From positions 1 to 9,202 of the forward strand of contig CAYWDQ010000127.1 of NCBI GenBank assembly GCA_964457065.1: DNA of 9,202 bases. Reading direction: 5' to 3'. Of the stretch, positions 1 through 6,337 are shown piece after piece. Numbering within the stretch: the stretch's first letter is position 1; every line of letters starts with the position of its first letter. Source of the stretch: Bog-473 sp964457065. GTDB lineage: Bacteria; Actinomycetota; Acidimicrobiia; Acidimicrobiales; RAAP-2. The notes under the pieces were generated by a model. It saw nothing but the letters and a program-made list of their open reading frames with translations. It ran no database searches and had not been told where the DNA came from. The translations under genes were made by a program, and so were the position numbers.

Positions 1-5
1 GTGAC

Positions 6-884
6 GTGACGATCCTGTTCGCGCTGGTGGCGGCGTTGTGCAACGCCCTCAACCTCGTCATGCAGCACATCGCCAGCACGGGCGACCCCGGCCACTCCAA
101 GGGGTGGCGCTTCGTCCGCTACCTGGTGTCCAACCCGCTCTGGTTGCTCGGCTGGATCGCCCTGGCCGGGGCTTTCGTCTTCCAGGCCCTGGCGCTGCAC
201 AACGGCCAGATGTCGGTCGTGCAGCCTCTGCTGGTCACCGAGCTGGTCTTCGCGCTGGTGCTGCGCCGGCTGTGGATCCACCAGCAGATCCGTGCGATCA
301 CCTGGTGGGCGGCCGCGCTGACCTGCGGGTCGCTCGCGCTGTTCGTGGCCATGTCCGAGCCCACGGGTGGGAACGCCGTCCCGACGAGCTCCGCCTGGAT
401 CGCCGCCACCGTGGCCACCGCCGGCGCAGCGGGGCTCCTCGCTCTGCTCGGCAGCCGCGGCTCCCCCGTCCGGCGTGCCGCGCTCCTGGGCGCCGCGACC
501 TCCATCCTGTGGGCCCTCGTCGCCACGTTCATCAAGGCGACCACGGACACGCTCACGCAATTCGGTGTGGCCGGGATGTTCACGCACTGGCCCGTCTACG
601 CGCTGGCGGTGGCCGGCCTCGCGGCGGAGCTGCTGAACCAGGCCGCGCTGCACGTCGGGCCGCTCAGTGTGTCCCAGCCCCTGCTCGTCGTCGTCGACCC
701 GATCGTGAGCATCGCGCTGAGCGTCTGGGTCTTCGCCGAGATGTTCACCGACGACCCGCTCCGGCTCGGGCTGAGTGCCGCGGCCTTCGCGGCCATGTGC
801 CTGGCGGCGGCCGTGCTGGCGCGTACGGCGCCGGCGACGATGGAGCGGGACCCGGCCTACATCTCCCCTTCCGGGAAGAAGTGA
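6..884 (+). CDS. DMT-superfamily (EamA/NIPA-like) integral membrane transporter
   Basis: A 292-aa, strongly hydrophobic protein, probably a cytoplasmic-membrane transporter of the drug/metabolite transporter superfamily. About nine membrane segments can be seen, near residues 1-20, 47-66, 70-88, 98-116, 130-150, 157-177, 195-212, 222-245 and 250-272. Two halves each carry an 'SVxQPLLV' element (SVVQPLLV near residue 70, SVSQPLLV near residue 220), which fits the internal duplication of this superfamily. The substrate cannot be read from the sequence. The GTG at 6 starts directly in the first membrane segment. It forms a GTGA with a possible upstream stop at 7-9, suggesting an upstream gene outside the window, but the frame is open to the window edge, so an earlier start is possible. 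The last 28 bases overlap the convergent SDR gene. The C-terminal tail after the last membrane segment is short and polar. Confidence 0.8.
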   Translation: MTILFALVAALCNALNLVMQHIASTGDPGHSKGWRFVRYLVSNPLWLLGWIALAGAFVFQALALHNGQMSVVQPLLVTELVFALVLRRLWIHQQIRAITWWAAALTCGSLALFVAMSEPTGGNAVPTSSAWIAATVATAGAAGLLALLGSRGSPVRRAALLGAATSILWALVATFIKATTDTLTQFGVAGMFTHWPVYALAVAGLAAELLNQAALHVGPLSVSQPLLVVVDPIVSIALSVWVFAEMFTDDPLRLGLSAAAFAAMCLAAAVLARTAPATMERDPAYISPSGKK

Positions 885-1702
885 GGCCAGTTGGTCTGCA
901 TGGAGGCCCCGTCGGCGATGATCGTGGCGCCGCACACGTAGCGCGCCGCGGGGGAGCACAGGAAGAGGACGATGGCGGCCATCTCGTCGACGGTGCCCAT
1001 GCGGACGGTCGTCCCCCTGGCCACCAGCTCGTCGGTGAAGCCCGCCTCGGTGCGCCCGACGGTGGCCAGCTCCGAGGTGACCATGCCCGGCGTCGAGAAG
1101 ACCCCCGGGGCGAAGGCGTTGATGGTGACGCCACGGCGCATCAGGTAGGGCGCCAGCGTCTTGACCATGTTGACCACGCCGGCGCGGGCGGCGCCCGAGT
1201 GCACGAACATCGGCGCCCCCCGCTCGAACGAGAAGGTGTGCACCACGTTCACGATGGCGCCCGAGCCCGCGTCGGCCATCGGCCCCATGAAGCGGCTCGT
1301 CATGTTCCAGGTGCCGTTCAGGTTCAGGTCCACCACGGCCCGCCACCCGTTGTCGGAGATCGTGCTGGGCAGACCCGGGAACTGTCCGCCCGCGTTGTTC
1401 ACCAGGAAGTCGACGCGGCCGAAGCGGTCGTAGACTTCGTCGCGCAGTGCGTCGACCTGTGCGGGCTCACGGATGTTGGTCGGCACCGCGACGCAGCTGC
1501 CCCCGCTCGCCGCGATGGAAGCGGCCACCTCGTCGAGGCGCGCCGCCGTCCGCCCCGCGATCACGGCGTGACCACCCAGGCGGGCGAAGGCGTGGGCGAC
1601 CTCGCGTCCGAGCCCGGTGCCCCCGCCGGTGACCACGGCCACCGTGCCCTCGAACAGGCCCTCCGAGAACGCGGCCACCCCCGGGCCCGCTTCCCAGATC
1701 AC
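857..1702 (-). CDS. SDR oxidoreductase resembling peroxisomal trans-2-enoyl-CoA reductase (PECR-like), lacking YxxxK
   Basis: A 281-aa short-chain dehydrogenase/reductase with a Rossmann fold. The cofactor loop TGGGTGLG is at residues 25-32, with a basic 'AGRT' after the second strand (49-52) that favours NADP(H), and NNAGG at 102-106. The usual catalytic Ser and YxxxK are absent: the segment aligned to YxxxK reads HSGAARAG (168-175), placing Ser at the Tyr position and Arg at the Lys position. From memory, eukaryotic PECR carries nearly the same 'VHSGAARAGV' segment, and the 'GGQF' after NNAG also fits that family, so I infer an enoyl-CoA (or dienoyl-CoA) reductase-like role in fatty-acyl-CoA metabolism. 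The GTG at 1702 is chosen because it is the first start after the upstream acyl-CoA dehydrogenase stop, with a GGTGAG Shine-Dalgarno-like site 6 nt upstream that contains that stop codon. This implies translational coupling. The 3' end overlaps the convergent transporter gene by 28 bp. A different SDR activity cannot be excluded. Confidence 0.85.
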   Translation of the reverse strand: MIWEAGPGVAAFSEGLFEGTVAVVTGGGTGLGREVAHAFARLGGHAVIAGRTAARLDEVAASIAASGGSCVAVPTNIREPAQVDALRDEVYDRFGRVDFLVNNAGGQFPGLPSTISDNGWRAVVDLNLNGTWNMTSRFMGPMADAGSGAIVNVVHTFSFERGAPMFVHSGAARAGVVNMVKTLAPYLMRRGVTINAFAPGVFSTPGMVTSELATVGRTEAGFTDELVARGTTVRMGTVDEMAAIVLFLCSPAARYVCGATIIADGASMQTNWPHFFPEGEM

Positions 1703-1709
1703 CGCGGGC

Positions 1710-2960
1710 TCACCCGGCGAAATCCCAGCTCTCGCCCTTCTCGTAGTGGTGGAGGACGTTCTTGGCGATGAGGATGCGGTGCACCTCGTCGGGCCCGTCG
1801 GCCAGGCGCAGCGTGCGCGCCCCCAGGTACATCTGGGCCAGCGGCAGGTCGTTGGTGACCCCGGCGGCGCCCCAGACCTGAATGGCACGGTCCACGACGC
1901 GGCTGTAGGCGGCCGGGACGAACACCTTGATGGCGCTGATCTCCGTGCGGGCCTGGGGATCACCCTTGTCCACCTTCTCGGCGGCGTGGATCGTCATCAG
2001 CCGTGCCGCCTGCAGGTCCATGTAGCTGTCGGCCACGAAGCCCTGCATGAACTGCTTGTCCCTCAGCAGGCCGCCGTGGACCTCTCGGGTCAGCATGCGC
2101 TCGACCATCAGGTCGAAGGCGCGCCACATCTGCCCGACCGAGTTCATGCAGTGGAAGATCCGCCCCGCGCCGAGGCGGTCCTGCGCGGCCCGGTGGCCGT
2201 CACCGACCTGCCCGAGCAGGTTGTCGAGCGGCACCCGGACGTTGTCGTAGCGCACCTCGCAGTGGTCCGACTTCGGGCTGCCCCAGATCCCGATGCCGCG
2301 CTCGATGATCACCCCCGGGTTCGACGTGGGCACGATGATCTGGGCCATCCGTCCGGGGCCCTCCTCGTCCTTGGACTCCTTGACCCGGCACATCACGATG
2401 AAGAAGTCCGCCGCCAACCCGTTGGACGTGAACCACTTGTGCCCGTTGATCAGCCACTCGTCGCCCTCGCGGATGGCGGTGGTCTGAATGGAGCGCGGGT
2501 CCGAGCCCGCGTTCTCCGGCTCGGTCATGGAGAAGCCCGACTGCATCGTCCCCTCGACGAGGGGGAGCAGCCACTTCTTCTTCTGCTCCTCGGTGCCGTA
2601 CTTGACCAGGATGGTCTGGTTGCCCGAGTTCGGCGCCACCACGCCGAAGAGCGACGCTGCCCCCACCGCGTAGGCCAGGATCTCGTTCATGTACGCGTGA
2701 GCCATGAAGTCGATGCCCATGCCGCCGTACTCGGGGGGCAGGTGGGGTGCCCACAGCCCCTCGGCCTTCACCTTCGCCTGGATCTCGGCGCGCAGCGCCT
2801 TGGCTTCGGCCCGCTCGGCCTCGGTGACGTCGCTGCCCCGTGCGTGCCAGAGCAGGGACTCGTTGGGCAGGATCCTCTCGTTGACGATGCGGGCGGTGCG
2901 CAGCCGGATGTCGTTGATGTCGTCGCTGAGCCCGGCAATGGGCGTCACGGTGATGGGCAT
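1710..2960 (-). CDS. Acyl-CoA dehydrogenase, ACAD10/11-type, without kinase domain
   Basis: A 416-aa flavoprotein of the acyl-CoA dehydrogenase family, which normally performs FAD-dependent alpha,beta-desaturation of acyl-CoA esters. The helical N-domain covers roughly residues 10-140. The substrate/FAD-binding beta-domain starts with FSMTEPENAGSDP (143-155), and the C-terminal helical domain contains GAGRIFHCMNSVG and IQVWGAAGV. The C-terminal LRLADGPDEVH (384-394) and the GRIFHCM segment match ACAD10/ACAD11-type enzymes. Asp388 sits where medium-chain enzymes have their catalytic Glu. Mammalian ACAD10/11 carry an extra N-terminal APH-like kinase domain; this protein has only the dehydrogenase part. 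The ATG at 2960 has a clear AGGGGG ribosome-binding site 8 nt upstream. It lies 44 nt after ndh and 7 nt before the SDR start, so it is probably co-transcribed with both. The exact substrate is unknown; branched, very-long-chain or 4-hydroxyacyl-CoA are possibilities from family knowledge. Confidence 0.93.
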   Translation of the reverse strand: MPITVTPIAGLSDDINDIRLRTARIVNERILPNESLLWHARGSDVTEAERAEAKALRAEIQAKVKAEGLWAPHLPPEYGGMGIDFMAHAYMNEILAYAVGAASLFGVVAPNSGNQTILVKYGTEEQKKKWLLPLVEGTMQSGFSMTEPENAGSDPRSIQTTAIREGDEWLINGHKWFTSNGLAADFFIVMCRVKESKDEEGPGRMAQIIVPTSNPGVIIERGIGIWGSPKSDHCEVRYDNVRVPLDNLLGQVGDGHRAAQDRLGAGRIFHCMNSVGQMWRAFDLMVERMLTREVHGGLLRDKQFMQGFVADSYMDLQAARLMTIHAAEKVDKGDPQARTEISAIKVFVPAAYSRVVDRAIQVWGAAGVTNDLPLAQMYLGARTLRLADGPDEVHRILIAKNVLHHYEKGESWDFAG

Positions 2961-2968
2961 TGGTCGAT

Positions 2969-2974
2969 CCCCCT
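2969..2974 (-). promoter_or_regulatory. Ribosome-binding site of the acyl-CoA dehydrogenase gene
   Basis: On the minus strand AGGGGG lies 8 nt before the ATG at 2960. It is one of the two best Shine-Dalgarno sites in the window and fixes the start of the acyl-CoA dehydrogenase. It sits in the 44-nt gap after ndh. I see no convincing promoter or terminator in that gap, which supports read-through from ndh. Confidence 0.75.
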
Positions 2975-3004
2975 GTGGGTCTGCGTCGTCTCCTGACCCG
3001 AACC

Positions 3005-4324
3005 TTACGCAGAATCGTCGGTCGGTCCCGTGCCGGCCACCCAGCGGCCGGTGAGCGCGCGCTCGTAGCGCCCGCGCCCGACGAAGCTGATCGCCCAGCG
3101 GGTCAGCGCGCCGAACCGGTTCTTGAAGCCGGTGAGGAAGGTGACGTGCACCACCAGCCAGAGGACCCACCCGACGAGCCCTCCGACCCGCAGCGGCCCG
3201 ATCTTGGCCACCGCCCGGAAGCGGGAGATGACGGCCAGGGTGCCCAGGTCGTGGTAGCGGAACGGCTTGGCGGGCTCGCCCTTCAGGCGGCGCACGATCG
3301 TGTGCGCCGCGTGCGCCCCCGACTGCATGGCCACCTCGGCCACCCCGGGCAGGTCGTCGAGCGCCATGAGGTCGCCCACGACGAAGACCTCGGGGTACCG
3401 GGGGAGCGAGCAGTCCGCCGCCACCGCGACCCGGCCGGCCTTGTCGAGCTCGGCCCCGGCGGCTTCGGCGAGGTCCGTCCCCAGCCCCGAGGCGCGGGTC
3501 CCGGCCGCCCACACCTTGGTGGCGGCCGGGATCCACTCGGTCGTGCCGTCCTGCTTCGTGACCTCGACGCCCTCGTCGTCCATGTCGGTCACCATGGCGC
3601 CCAGGTGGATCTCGACGCCCATGCGGGTCAGGTCGCGCGCCGTGAGCCGGGACAGGCGCCGGCCCATGGTCCCGACCAGCCGCTCGGTCCCCTCCACCAG
3701 CACGACCCGGGTGTCGTGGGGGTTGATCATCCGGTAGTTGCGCCGGAGTGCCCGCCGCGAGAGCTCCTTCAGCTGGCCAGCCATCTCGACGCCGGTCGGA
3801 CCCCCGCCCACGACCACGAAGGTCATCAGCCGGCGGCGTGCCACGTCGTCGGCCTCGGCCTCGGCCAGCTCGAAGGCGCCGAAGATCTGGCCGCGCAGGA
3901 CCAGGGCGTCGTCGAGCGACTTCATGCCCGACGCGGCGGCACGGAATTCGTCGTGCCCGAAGTACGAGGTGGCTGCGCCGCCGGCGACGATCAGGCTGTC
4001 GTAGCCGATGGCCAGGCTCTTCCCGAACTCGTCGACGTGGACGACGCGGGCGTCGATGTCGACGCGCTCCACCTCGCCCAGCACGACGCGCAGCGACGGG
4101 TAGTTGCGGAAGATGTCGCGGATCGCGGGCGCGATCTGGCCCTCCGACAGGATGCCGGTGGCCACCTGGTAGAGCAGGGGTTGGAAGAGATGGTGGTTCG
4201 TGCGGTCTATGAGCGTCACGCGGACCGGCTCGCGCTTGAGCGCCCGAGCCGCGAAGAGCCCGCCGAAGCCGCACCCGATGATCACGACGTGGTGCGGACG
4301 GCCCGTCTCGCCCGGCGTCGTCAC
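3005..4324 (-). CDS. ndh: Type II NADH dehydrogenase (NADH:quinone oxidoreductase, non-proton-pumping)
   Basis: A 439-aa FAD protein that oxidises NADH and passes electrons to membrane quinone without pumping protons. The FAD-binding Rossmann motif GCGFGG is at residues 17-22, with the ribose-binding acidic residue in LIDR at Asp40. The family segment HHLFQPLLYQVATG (44-57) follows. The NADH-binding motif GGGPTG is at 173-178, followed by Glu180. Near the C-terminus are EVFVVGD (second FAD contact) and AEVAMQSGAHAAH, which matches the quinone-site region of NDH-2. The final ~70 residues include a hydrophobic stretch (VGWVLWLVVHVTFL) and basic residues, as in the membrane-anchoring tail of the family. 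The GTG at 4324 is chosen because it overlaps the Nudix stop in a GTGA. A GAAGGG site inside the end of the Nudix gene lies 4 nt upstream, and the first beta-strand begins ~12 residues later. A longer frame upstream has no NDH-2-like content. Confidence 0.93.
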   Translation of the reverse strand: MTTPGETGRPHHVVIIGCGFGGLFAARALKREPVRVTLIDRTNHHLFQPLLYQVATGILSEGQIAPAIRDIFRNYPSLRVVLGEVERVDIDARVVHVDEFGKSLAIGYDSLIVAGGAATSYFGHDEFRAAASGMKSLDDALVLRGQIFGAFELAEAEADDVARRRLMTFVVVGGGPTGVEMAGQLKELSRRALRRNYRMINPHDTRVVLVEGTERLVGTMGRRLSRLTARDLTRMGVEIHLGAMVTDMDDEGVEVTKQDGTTEWIPAATKVWAAGTRASGLGTDLAEAAGAELDKAGRVAVAADCSLPRYPEVFVVGDLMALDDLPGVAEVAMQSGAHAAHTIVRRLKGEPAKPFRYHDLGTLAVISRFRAVAKIGPLRVGGLVGWVLWLVVHVTFLTGFKNRFGALTRWAISFVGRGRYERALTGRWVAGTGPTDDSA

Positions 4325-4743
4325 AGGCCCTTCTGCAGGACGATCTGGACGTAGTGCGCGAGTGGCATGTCCCGCGCCTCCTCCGGGGTGAACCACCCGA
4401 CGGCGTCGGTCGTGCCGCCGACCTCGGGCCGCAGGGTGCCCTCCCACGAGTCCACGCGGTACACGAGGCGGATGGTGTGGAGGCTCACCCCGTCGGGGAG
4501 TGTGCGCACGTCGGAGAGGACGTCGAGGAGCGGGCCGACGGCGATCGTCAGCCCGGACTCCTCCTCCACTTCGCGGTGCAGCGAGTCGGGCGGGCCCTCA
4601 CCGTGCTTGACGCCGCCTCCCGGGAGGAACCAGCGACCGCGCAGCGTGAGTGAGGGTGCGGCGCGGGCCAGCAGCAGGCGCCCCTCGGGGTCGCGGGCCA
4701 CGCCGTAGGCGGCAATCCGCTGGCGCTTGCTGGCGTTAGGCAC
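4321..4743 (-). CDS. Nudix hydrolase
   Basis: A 140-aa single-domain Nudix protein of typical minimal length. The Nudix box is intact: Gly, five residues, Glu, seven residues, then REVEEESGL, matching GX5EX7REUXEEXGU. The REVEEE glutamates would bind the catalytic divalent metal. Such enzymes hydrolyse nucleoside diphosphates linked to another group (X), such as ADP-ribose, oxidised dNTPs, NADH or CoA. No extra motif here (for example the NudC zinc site) identifies the substrate. The start at GTG 4743 is the only start codon close to the domain; there is no clear Shine-Dalgarno site, so initiation may be leaderless or use another signal. The stop overlaps the ndh start (GTGA, 4321-4324), so the two are almost certainly translationally coupled. 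The gene is divergent from the BaiE-like gene across a 108-bp gap. Confidence 0.9.
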   Translation of the reverse strand: MPNASKRQRIAAYGVARDPEGRLLLARAAPSLTLRGRWFLPGGGVKHGEGPPDSLHREVEEESGLTIAVGPLLDVLSDVRTLPDGVSLHTIRLVYRVDSWEGTLRPEVGGTTDAVGWFTPEEARDMPLAHYVQIVLQKGL

Positions 4744-4851
4744 TGGGTGAAAGCTTGTCGGCTCCCGGGCCCCCCGCCAACTCCGGCGGAAAGTACCCTG
4801 GCCGCGGCCGTCGGTGACCGCACCGGAGGCCGGACCGAAAGGGGTGCGCAC
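4744..4851. promoter_or_regulatory. Divergent intergenic region, Nudix / SnoaL-like genes
   Basis: This 108-bp gap must hold the promoters for the minus-strand Nudix-ndh-acad-sdr run and the plus-strand SnoaL-like gene. A TACCCT hexamer at 4794-4799 fits a TANNNT -10 box for the plus-strand gene, giving a leader of about 45 nt, but I see no good -35 partner. A 10-bp palindrome GGCCGCGGCC at 4800-4809 lies where transcription would begin and could be an operator, though such motifs are frequent at this GC content. For the minus strand I found no convincing -10 box. Only the position between divergent genes is well supported. Confidence 0.4.
4838..4844 (+). promoter_or_regulatory. Ribosome-binding site of the SnoaL-like gene
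   Basis: AAAGGGG lies 7 nt before the ATG at 4852, a good Shine-Dalgarno spacing. It decides the start at 4852 over a more upstream in-frame ATG at 4747, which would add 35 residues with no SnoaL-fold similarity and would cover the divergent promoter region. Confidence 0.7.
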
Positions 4852-5319
4852 ATGGACACGGCGGCCGATTTGGAGGCCATTCGCCGCCTCAAGTACGCGT
4901 ACTTCCGTACGCTCGACCTGAAGCAGTTCGAGGACCTCGGCACGCTGCTGACCGAGGACGCCACCGCCTCCTACGAGGACGGCAAGACGGTGCTCGAGGG
5001 GCGGGCGGCCATCGTGTCCTGGCTGGCGGCGGTCCTGGGCGACCCCGGCATGGTCACCGAGCACCACGGTCATCACCCCGAGATCACCTTCACCTCGGAC
5101 ACGTCGGCCGAGGGGGTCTGGTACCTGCAGGACCGCGTGATCATCCCGGCCGCCGACCTCGAGATCGACGGGACCGCGTTCTACACCGACGAGTACCGGA
5201 GGACGGGCGATGGGTGGCGCATCGCACACACCGGGTATACCCGTGTCTTCGAGGAGCAGCGCACGCACTCCACCTTCGAGGTGCGCTCGTTCAGCTCGAG
5301 GTTCGGCCGGACCGGCTGA
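4852..5319 (+). CDS. SnoaL/NTF2-fold protein resembling bile-acid 7-alpha-dehydratase (BaiE-like)
   Basis: A 155-aa protein with the cone-shaped alpha+beta fold of the SnoaL_4/NTF2-like family, whose members include dehydratases, isomerases and cyclases of small hydrophobic molecules. An N-terminal helix holds YFRTLD, then SYEDGKTVLEGRAAI, EHHGHHPEI, GVWYLQDRVI, FYTDEYRRTGDGW and GYTRVFEE. From memory, this order of motifs is close to BaiE of bile-acid 7-dehydroxylating bacteria. BaiE's catalytic residues are Tyr, Asp, His and Arg; the matching residues here appear to be Tyr17, Asp22, His71 or His74, and Arg131. I infer a lyase or dehydratase acting on a steroid- or terpenoid-like or other lipid substrate, but no substrate is shown. 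It stands alone on its strand, divergent from the Nudix-ndh-acad-sdr run and convergent with the aldo/keto reductase 10 nt downstream. A ring-hydroxylating dioxygenase beta-subunit-like or unassigned SnoaL role is the alternative. Confidence 0.8.
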   Translation: MDTAADLEAIRRLKYAYFRTLDLKQFEDLGTLLTEDATASYEDGKTVLEGRAAIVSWLAAVLGDPGMVTEHHGHHPEITFTSDTSAEGVWYLQDRVIIPAADLEIDGTAFYTDEYRRTGDGWRIAHTGYTRVFEEQRTHSTFEVRSFSSRFGRTG

Positions 5320-5333
5320 GTCGGCCCCCTCAG
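5316..5333. terminator. Short inverted repeat at the convergent SnoaL-like / akr junction
   Basis: CTGAG (5316-5320) and CTCAG (5329-5333) form a 5-bp stem around an 8-nt loop, covering both TGA stops. There is no T-tract. Part of the symmetry follows automatically from two facing TGA codons, so a bidirectional terminator role is only possible. Confidence 0.2.
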
Positions 5334-6331
5334 GCCTCCGCCCGGCTGGCCGGGCTGAGGGTGAATCCGGGGTCGAACAAGGTGGAGGGCGCCAGCGCCT
5401 TCTCTATCGCGTCGACGAAATCGGGCTCGAGCACCACGTCGAGGGCCTTCACGTTCTCGGCGATCTGCTCCGGCCGGCTCGCGCCGACGATGGCGCTGCT
5501 CACGTTCTGGTTCTGGAGCACCCAGGCGAGGGCCACCGACGCCGGCGTGTAGCCCGCCTCCCGGCAGAGCGCGGCGTAGTCCTGCACCGGCTCGAGGACC
5601 TCGTCGCGCAGGAGCCAGCTCATCTCCCCGCCCTCGGGCCCGGTCGCCCGCGTGCCCTGGGGCGGTGTCACACCGGGGAGGTACTTGCCGGTCAGGATGC
5701 CCTGGGCGAGCGGCGACCACACGATCTGGCCCACGCCCTCCCTCTGGCACAGCGGGACGACCTCGGCCTCGATCACCCGCCAGATCAGGGAGTACTGCGG
5801 TTGGTTGGACACGATGCGGTCGAAGCCCATGTCGTCGGCCAGGCGGAGCGCGTCCTCTATCTGCTCTGCCGTCCACTCGGACACGCCCACGTAGTGGACC
5901 TTGCCCTGGCGCACGAGGTCGTCGAAGGCGCGCAGCGTCTCCTCGAGCGGGGCCTCGTAGTCGTAGCGGTGGGCCTGGAGCAGGTCCACGTGGTCGGTCT
6001 GGAGACGCTCGAGCGAGGCGTGCAGCGATTCGGTGATGTGCTTGCGCGACAGGCCGCGGTCGTTGGGGTTGGGACCGGTCGGCCAGTAGACCTTGGTGAA
6101 GATCTCGATGGATTCCCGGCGCACGCCCTTGAGGGCCCGCCCCAGCACCGCTTCGGCCGCACCCATGGCGTAGACGTCCGCCGTGTCGAAGGTGGTGATG
6201 CCGGCGTCGAGCGCGGCCCGCACGCACGCCACCGCGGCGGCCTCCTCCACCTGGCTGCCGTGGGTGATCCAGTTCCCGTAGGAGAGCGCGGAGACTTCCA
6301 TGCCCGAGCGGCCGAGGTGGCGGTAGTCCAT
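5330..6331 (-). CDS. Aldo/keto reductase (K+-channel beta-subunit-like clade)
   Basis: A 333-aa cytosolic TIM-barrel oxidoreductase that reduces aldehydes or ketones with NADPH. The start MDYRHLGRSG and the WITHG loop are typical of the AKR clade that includes the Kv-channel beta subunits. The four catalytic residues are present: Asp49 in FDTADVY, Tyr54, Lys80 in FTKVYWP, and His121 in LLQAHRYD. The C-terminal part contains SNQPQYSLIWR, WSPLAQGILTGKY and AIVGASRPEQI; the last is the NADPH-phosphate-binding region. Length is normal for the family. The natural substrate cannot be deduced. The ATG at 6331 matches the conserved family N-terminus. It lacks a clear Shine-Dalgarno site but has a TACGCT box 7 nt upstream, which suggests a leaderless mRNA. 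It is divergent from arfB and convergent with the SnoaL-like gene. Confidence 0.92.
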   Translation of the reverse strand: MDYRHLGRSGMEVSALSYGNWITHGSQVEEAAAVACVRAALDAGITTFDTADVYAMGAAEAVLGRALKGVRRESIEIFTKVYWPTGPNPNDRGLSRKHITESLHASLERLQTDHVDLLQAHRYDYEAPLEETLRAFDDLVRQGKVHYVGVSEWTAEQIEDALRLADDMGFDRIVSNQPQYSLIWRVIEAEVVPLCQREGVGQIVWSPLAQGILTGKYLPGVTPPQGTRATGPEGGEMSWLLRDEVLEPVQDYAALCREAGYTPASVALAWVLQNQNVSSAIVGASRPEQIAENVKALDVVLEPDFVDAIEKALAPSTLFDPGFTLSPASRAEA

Positions 6332-6337
6332 GCACCG

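Noticed and set aside
38..1771. A 577-codon open frame on the plus strand across the transporter and the SDR
   Set aside because: It is rich in Arg, Ala, Gly and Pro without any domain and runs across two well-supported genes. Long antisense frames are expected at this GC content because stop codons are rare.
1703..1963. An 87-residue N-terminal extension of the PECR-like SDR
   Set aside because: It is an Arg/Ser/Pro-rich out-of-frame reading of the end of the acyl-CoA dehydrogenase. The GTG at 1702 fits the SDR start and has a suitable ribosome site.
2961..4274. An in-frame upstream extension of the acyl-CoA dehydrogenase, giving a much longer protein
   Set aside because: The extension is an out-of-frame reading of ndh without domain content. 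The ATG at 2960 has a strong ribosome-binding site and the normal family N-terminus.
1617..4354. Two long plus-strand frames (1617-2996 and 2960-4354) opposite the acyl-CoA dehydrogenase and ndh genes
   Set aside because: They have low-complexity His/Asp/Val/Arg-rich translations, no recognisable domain and no ribosome site. They mirror the codon pattern of the minus-strand genes.
4800..4809. Perfect 10-bp palindrome GGCCGCGGCC as an operator
   Set aside because: It is pure G+C in a genome with very high GC, so chance occurrence is likely. It is noted in the intergenic entry only.
4852..5319. The neighbourhood as a true bile-acid 7-dehydroxylation (bai) operon
   Set aside because: Only the BaiE-like protein is recognisable. 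No CoA ligase, flavin reductase or CoA transferase of that pathway is visible, and the nearby SDR and dehydrogenase match other families better.
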